From JAWXVD01 sp044425705 (GTDB lineage: Bacteria; Bacillota; Clostridia; Lachnospirales; Lachnospiraceae), in assembly GCA_044425705.1 (NCBI GenBank), contig JAWXVD010000113.1:1-11066 (forward strand): DNA of 11,066 nt, given 5' to 3'. Both the position numbers and the translations under genes were made by a program. The number at the start of each line of letters is the position of its first letter. The first letter of the stretch is position 1. The notes beneath the pieces are model-generated. The model had not been told where the DNA came from. It saw only the letters and a list, made by a program, of their open reading frames with translations, and made no database searches. Below, in pieces: positions 7,350 through 11,066 of the stretch.

Positions 7350-8934
7350 TTTTTTATTAATTGATGATGAAACGTTTACGATTAAAGGTTTAACAAAATT
7401 ATTAACTTCACTTTGTGATTCTATTAATCATATTTATACAGCATCTAATGGACTAGAAGCCTTAGATATTCTAAAAACACACAAAATAGACATTATTTTC
7501 TGTGATATTAAGATGCCTCAAATGGATGGATTGGAATTTATCAACAAAGCGCGTTCTATTAATACCATCTGTCAAATTGTATTATTGACTGGTTGTGATA
7601 GTTTTGAATATGCACAAGAAGCTATTGAAAACGATGTTGCTCACTACTTATTAAAGCCAATTACATTCTCGAAGTTGAAAACAGTACTTGCAGATGTCTT
7701 ATGCCGTTATAATACCATTGAAGAAAACCAGAATTATATTTTAGGTTTACAAAAACAGATCGAGGAAAGTATCCCTATTTTTAGAGAGCGATTTTTATAT
7801 GAATTAATGAGTGGTCATTATAATAAAAACTTAGCACAAGTTTTGAATATTGATTTTGAAACAAAAGTGTTTAAAATATGCCAGATTTCCATATCATCGA
7901 TAAAAGAAAATGATTTGTACACAACGAATCATCACGAGAATATAACACTTGAATTAATCGGAGTATCTAATATAATACAGAGTATATTGTGTGAAAAAAT
8001 AGAATATATTTCTTTGATTTTGCGAGATAATATTTATATACTCTTTTATAGTGGTGAACCTATCGATAACATTTTATTAGAAGAAACACTTCTCACTTTG
8101 CAAAAAACTCTAAGTCAACAATATGCTATAGGGATATCTTGTGGTGTAAGCAGTTCTTTTTCAGATATCAAAAAATTTCAAATATATGTTAATCAAGCAG
8201 TCACATGTGCAGATCATGTATTTTTTACAAGCAACAATTCTATTAATTTTCATGAAAATTTACATATCAACAATACTTTAGTACAACCCATAAATGTCAG
8301 GGGTATTATAACAGATCTGTCTAATTATTTAATTGCCGAAAAATTCAACGATTTTAAACATAATCTATTTCTTTTAAAAAAAACTTTCCTCGAAAATCAA
8401 CAAATTACAATTGATTTTATAAAAAGTACTTGTATAGATATTGTAACTATACTGATTGTATTTTGTTATAATCATGATATATCCTTTCCGCTAATGGAAT
8501 TAAACCAAAAAGATTATTACGAAATTATTTTGCAATCACATTCTATTGACGAAATATTTGATCTTATTTTGGGATTTTTAAAAAAAATTGAAGACTTGTT
8601 ATCAGAAAACTACAAATCTGCTAAATTAGATGCAATTAATTCAATTAAGCAATTTGTTATGACACATATATCCGAAGATATTACACTTAATTCTTTATCT
8701 AATGTTGTTTTTTTAACACCTAATTATATTAGTAGTATATTTAAAAAAGAAACAGGTATTGGATTTAAAGACTATGTGCTACAAGAAAAAATGAACCATG
8801 CAAAAAAGCTTTTAGCTCAAAACAAATATAAAGTTTATGAAGTTGCTGCTTTTGTGGGTTATAAGGATGTGATATATTTTAGTAAAGTTTTTAAAGCACA
8901 AACAGGTATCTATCCTTCAGATTATACAGGATAA
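7342..8934 (+). CDS. Response regulator with AraC-type DNA-binding domain, YesN type
   Basis: The 530-residue regulator begins with a receiver domain (1-120): acidic pair Asp8-Asp9, phospho-acceptor Asp55 in IIFCDIKMPQMDG, Thr83 and Lys105 (LLKPI). A long, poorly conserved middle part (about 130-425) is usual for YesN-type proteins. The C-terminal 100 residues form a double helix-turn-helix AraC domain, with 'LNSLSNVVFLTPNYISSIFK' and 'VYEVAAFVGYKDVIYFSKVF'. I place the start at ATG 7342, with AAGGAGG six bases upstream; an ATG six codons earlier has no such site. The start lies inside the end of the kinase gene, so the two are translationally coupled. The likely target is the divergent transporter operon. 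An IS remnant begins six bases after the stop, and the protein ends quickly after the AraC domain (TGIYPSDYTG), so a few original C-terminal residues may be lost. Confidence 0.94.
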   Translation: MYNFLLIDDETFTIKGLTKLLTSLCDSINHIYTASNGLEALDILKTHKIDIIFCDIKMPQMDGLEFINKARSINTICQIVLLTGCDSFEYAQEAIENDVAHYLLKPITFSKLKTVLADVLCRYNTIEENQNYILGLQKQIEESIPIFRERFLYELMSGHYNKNLAQVLNIDFETKVFKICQISISSIKENDLYTTNHHENITLELIGVSNIIQSILCEKIEYISLILRDNIYILFYSGEPIDNILLEETLLTLQKTLSQQYAIGISCGVSSSFSDIKKFQIYVNQAVTCADHVFFTSNNSINFHENLHINNTLVQPINVRGIITDLSNYLIAEKFNDFKHNLFLLKKTFLENQQITIDFIKSTCIDIVTILIVFCYNHDISFPLMELNQKDYYEIILQSHSIDEIFDLILGFLKKIEDLLSENYKSAKLDAINSIKQFVMTHISEDITLNSLSNVVFLTPNYISSIFKKETGIGFKDYVLQEKMNHAKKLLAQNKYKVYEVAAFVGYKDVIYFSKVFKAQTGIYPSDYTG

Positions 8935-8940
8935 AGAAAG

Positions 8941-9034
8941 TTGCTAACTTCCCATCTTTCTCATACGCAATCTTTTTTTGATAAAAAAAGTAACACAAAT
9001 ACTGAAAATACCACAATTTTCAGTATTTATGTTA
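8941..9034 (+). mobile_element. IS1634-like element end plus palindromic junction (right side)
   Basis: Bases 8941-9020 match the minus strand of 119-38 with only a few changes and two missing bases. The first 45 bases correspond to the tail of the left transposase remnant (ANFPSFSY). The rest forms a palindrome: arms 8991-9009 and 9016-9034 pair over 19 positions with one mismatch around ACCACA. The right-hand transposase start follows directly. The hairpin is also the first strong structure after the two-component genes and might stop their transcript. Confidence 0.6.
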
Positions 9035-9073
9035 TAATAGTTGAGTAGGATATCGTGCTTTTGGAGGGCGAAA

Positions 9074-9466
9074 ATGTACTATAATTTTTTAGTGGAAATT
9101 CCACAAAACACTGGGAAAATCACAAAAAACAAACGGTGAAACACCACATATATTGAATATACATATAGCAGGGAATATATTCCAAGCAAGATATACACTT
9201 TATTAAAAAAACGAATGGAAGAAATGGCAAAAAAGCCAAACTTTATGACGGTACCAGCAGCATTAAGGGAACTAGAAAAAATCGAATTAATCAAGTAACC
9301 CAAAGGTCATTATAAATTAGAACATATAATCACTGCTACACAAAAAACAATATTAGGTGCCTTTGGTTTAGATGAAGATACCTTTCATGCACAAACACTT
9401 GTTGTAGGCGAGGAACTAAGAAAAGCTGCCAAACCAGAAGAGGAGGAAACAGATGGCACGAACTAA
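9074..9466 (+). pseudogene. IS1634-like transposase, internally deleted remnant (right copy)
   Basis: From ATG 9074, preceded by GGAGGGCG, one frame runs to TAA 9464-9466 with two internal stops: TGA 9137-9139 and TAA 9296-9298. The first 40 codons repeat the left copy (MYYNFLVEIPQNTGKITKNK, later YSREYIPSK). The frame then jumps straight to a C-terminal transposase segment: KKPNFMTVPAALRELEKIEL, GHYKLEHIITATQKTILGAF and GLDEDTFHAQTL. Roughly 400 central residues with the catalytic acids are missing, yet the two ends remain in phase. The stop at 9296 probably came from CAA to TAA. Upstream, 9036-9201 is about 90% identical to the minus strand of 707-542. It has no function as a transposase. 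Confidence 0.75.
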
Positions 9467-9490
9467 AGGGTGAAAATAAATTTTCACCCT
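9467..9490 (+). terminator. Hairpin after the right transposase remnant
   Basis: AGGGTGAAAAT (9467-9477) pairs perfectly with ATTTTCACCCT (9480-9490), only two bases apart. It starts directly after the transposase stop. It looks like the element's own transcription stop or a barrier to outside transcription; no T-run follows, so the termination role is uncertain. A second inverted pair, GTGATTT (9499-9505) and AAATCAC (9524-9530), follows with CTTGC/GCAAG inside it. Confidence 0.45.
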
Positions 9491-9798
9491 CAGCGTCTGT
9501 GATTTTACCCTTGCAAGCAAGTGAAATCACTGGACTTAACTGTGAAAATGATAGACCAAAAAATAAATGAAACAGAGGAAAAACTCAGGAAATACAAAAT
9601 AGCACGTATAAAATCATAAAATTTGACACAAAAATAAGCCTAAAGTGGCTTAAAATAAAGGTTTCTGTAATTATAAAAAAAGAAGTGTCAAACTCCCGAG
9701 TGTAACATATTTGTCAAATCATATTAAAAATTAGTTATGGTACAATTCTAAAAATAAAAAAGAATGCTACAATATTACAATTTTTAGCGTAAATAGTA

Positions 9799-9804
9799 TA
9801 TAAT
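9799..9804 (+). promoter_or_regulatory. Candidate -10 box for the family 4 hydrolase gene
   Basis: A perfect TATAAT lies 118 bases before the hydrolase start. The best upstream partner is the weak TTACAA at 9775-9780, 18 bases away, so the promoter may depend on an activator. The predicted message would have a leader of about 110 bases containing a stem-loop. Confidence 0.4.
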
Positions 9805-9867
9805 ATTGAAAAGGTAAACAAGGTTCGTATGGTAAGATATAGTTACATAAAAGAAGTAATGAAAGAA

Positions 9868-9898
9868 GGAATGTGAAAAATAAGACTTTTTACATTCC
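9868..9898 (+). promoter_or_regulatory. Leader stem-loop upstream of the hydrolase start
   Basis: GGAATGTGAAAAA (9868-9880) pairs with TTTTTACATTCC (9887-9898) with one bulged G and a six-base loop. It ends 24 bases before the ATG at 9923. A possible 15-residue reading frame, MVRYSYIKEVMKEGM (9829-9876, with AAGG before it), ends inside the left arm. A translating ribosome could therefore open the hairpin. Whether this controls expression is unknown; it does not match a riboswitch or antiterminator site that I recognise. Confidence 0.4.
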
Positions 9899-9922
9899 TG
9901 AGAGAAAGGTGTGGGTAGTATT

Positions 9923-11066
9923 ATGTCATTTAAAGTAGCAGTCATTGGCGCAGGAAGCGTAGGATTTACAAGAGAAATTATCAAGGATTTATTGTCAGTA
10001 CAAGAATTCCATAATATTGAAATTGCATTTACTGATATCAATCAACACAATTTAGATATGTCTTTGAAATTAATTCAAAGAGATATTGATAACAACAATT
10101 TGCCTATCAAATTAATGGGTACATTAAATAGAAGAGAAGCATTTAAAGATGCCAAATATGTATTCAATTTTGTAAGAATTGGTATGTTAGAAGCCTTTGC
10201 AAATGATGTAGAAATTCCATTAAAATATGGTGTGGATCAATGTGTTGGAGATACCCTGTGTGCAGGTGGTATCATGTATGGACAAAGAGGGATTGCACAA
10301 GTGTTGGAATTTTGTAAGGATATCAAAGAAGTAGCAAAGCCAGAATGTATGATTTTGAATTATGCAAACCCGAATGCCATGATGACTTGGGCATGTAACG
10401 AGTATGGAAAAGTGCCAACAATTGGATTATGTCATGGTGTACAAAATGGTCATAAATTAATTGCAGAAGCATTCGGATTAGAGATGAATGATATTGATAT
10501 TGTTTGTGTGGGTATCAATCACCAGACTTGGTATACTAAATTAATCAATAAAAAAACAGGCGAAGATTTAATGCCAAAATTATTAGAAGCATTAGAAGCA
10601 AATGAAGAAATCGCAACACAAGAAAAAGTACGTATTGATATGCTTAAGAGATTTGGATATTTTAGTACAGAATCCAATGGACATCTAAGTGAATACTTAC
10701 CATGGTATCGTAAAGATACTTCGCAAATTTCAAAATGGATTTCTATGGATAAGTGGATCAATGGAGAATCATTAGGATATTTACGTCACTGTAGTGAAAG
10801 AAGAAACTGGTACGAAACAGATTTCCCTAACTGGTTGAAAGCACCTGCATTTGTGTATGGAACAGAGAACATGGGAATTGAACATGGTGCACATATTGTG
10901 GAAGCATTAGAAACAGGAAGAGTTTATCGTGGTCATTTCAATGTAGTAAATAATGGGGCAATCACTAACTTGCCAAATGATGCTATTGTAGAAGTGCCAG
11001 GTTACATAGATAGAACAGGTGTAAATATTCCTGTATATGGTGAGTTACCACTTGGTTGTGCAGCAA
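9923..11066 (+). CDS. Glycoside hydrolase family 4, alpha-galactosidase/alpha-galacturonidase type, 3' end outside window
   Basis: The first 381 residues of an expected roughly 440-460 are present, with no stop. GH4 enzymes are cytoplasmic and cleave glycosides by a redox mechanism using NAD and a divalent metal. The N-terminal Rossmann motif is KVAVIGAGSVGFTRE (4-18). Metal ligands expected in the family are Cys170 in GLCHGVQ and His200 in GINHQTW. NYANPNAM (146-153) and 'STESNGHLSEYLPWYRK' are also typical of the MelA branch, while DQCVGDTLCAGGIMYGQR and CHGVQ rather than CHSVQ recall LplD-like galacturonidases, so the substrate is open. AAAGGTG lies upstream of the ATG. The codons look less AT-biased than those of the two-component genes. 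It could process the sugar brought in by the transporter, but an IS remnant lies between them. Confidence 0.93.
   Translation, partial: MSFKVAVIGAGSVGFTREIIKDLLSVQEFHNIEIAFTDINQHNLDMSLKLIQRDIDNNNLPIKLMGTLNRREAFKDAKYVFNFVRIGMLEAFANDVEIPLKYGVDQCVGDTLCAGGIMYGQRGIAQVLEFCKDIKEVAKPECMILNYANPNAMMTWACNEYGKVPTIGLCHGVQNGHKLIAEAFGLEMNDIDIVCVGINHQTWYTKLINKKTGEDLMPKLLEALEANEEIATQEKVRIDMLKRFGYFSTESNGHLSEYLPWYRKDTSQISKWISMDKWINGESLGYLRHCSERRNWYETDFPNWLKAPAFVYGTENMGIEHGAHIVEALETGRVYRGHFNVVNNGAITNLPNDAIVEVPGYIDRTGVNIPVYGELPLGCAA

Larger units (their letters stand above)
9491..9922. other. Non-coding stretch between IS remnant and hydrolase gene
   Basis: No convincing gene is present. The first 40 bases are probably the tail of the IS remnant. 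At 9622-9692 the ends TTTGACAC and GTGTCAAA are inverted, enclosing a small hairpin TAAGCC/GGCTTA (9635-9640 and 9647-9652). A 23-codon frame at 9548-9619 (MIDQKINETEEKLRKYK and six more residues) lacks a ribosome site. From about 9775 on the sequence looks like the promoter and leader of the hydrolase gene. Confidence 0.5.

Noticed and set aside
9079..9530. Minus-strand frames at 9079-9303 and 9336-9530
   Set aside because: They are antisense to the right transposase remnant, whose sense frame has clear family motifs.
9548..9619. 23-codon frame starting MIDQKINETEEK
   Set aside because: It looks like a small charged helix of the kind found near mobile elements, but it is too short, has no clear ribosome site and matches nothing I can name.
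9784..10041. Minus-strand 85-codon frame over the hydrolase start
   Set aside because: It overlaps the GH4 gene antisense and its leader, without coding signals.
10519..10761. Minus-strand 80-codon frame inside the hydrolase
   Set aside because: It is antisense to the continuous GH4 coding sequence.

Overview
The window looks like chromosomal DNA of a low-GC Firmicute, most likely a gut-type Clostridium/Lachnospiraceae relative. The basis is strong AT-richness, AGGAGG-type ribosome sites, a CUT1 sugar ABC transporter without its own ATPase, a YesM/YesN-type two-component pair, and decayed IS1634-like transposase copies. The exact taxon cannot be read from the sequence.

Layout. Positions 1-669 hold a broken IS1634-like transposase on the minus strand, with a palindromic element-end junction at its 3' side. 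Positions 756-5457 are a minus-strand sugar-uptake cluster. In transcription order it contains a URO-D superfamily protein (5457-4342), a lipoprotein sugar-binding protein (4090-2741), a MalF-type permease (2683-1799) and a MalG-type permease (1784-948). A short fragment resembling a TnpB transposon protein and a terminator follow. Divergently on the plus strand lie a membrane histidine kinase (5673-7349) and an AraC-type response regulator (7342-8934) that overlap by 8 bases. Six bases after the regulator a second IS remnant starts: an element end, a palindromic junction, then an internally deleted transposase (8941-9466). About 450 bases of non-coding DNA follow. The window closes inside a family 4 glycoside hydrolase gene (9923 to beyond 11066) of the NAD/metal-dependent alpha-galactosidase/alpha-galacturonidase type.

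How the parts fit. The likely logic is that the kinase senses an extracellular saccharide or a loaded binding protein, and the regulator switches on the divergent transporter operon. The binding protein and two permeases import an oligosaccharide, powered by an ATPase encoded elsewhere. The family 4 hydrolase may cleave the imported sugar, although the IS remnant between them makes a shared unit uncertain. The URO-D-like protein is the most open question: it has the fold signature but I do not see the His-x-Cys metal motif of corrinoid methyltransferase relatives.

The whole 8.2 kb transporter/two-component block is bracketed by inverted IS remnants, so it could have moved or inverted as a unit. 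I found no rRNA, tRNA, CRISPR array or recognisable riboswitch. I saw no clear sign of a wholly new system; the URO-D-like gene in a sugar operon and the IS junction structures are the best leads.
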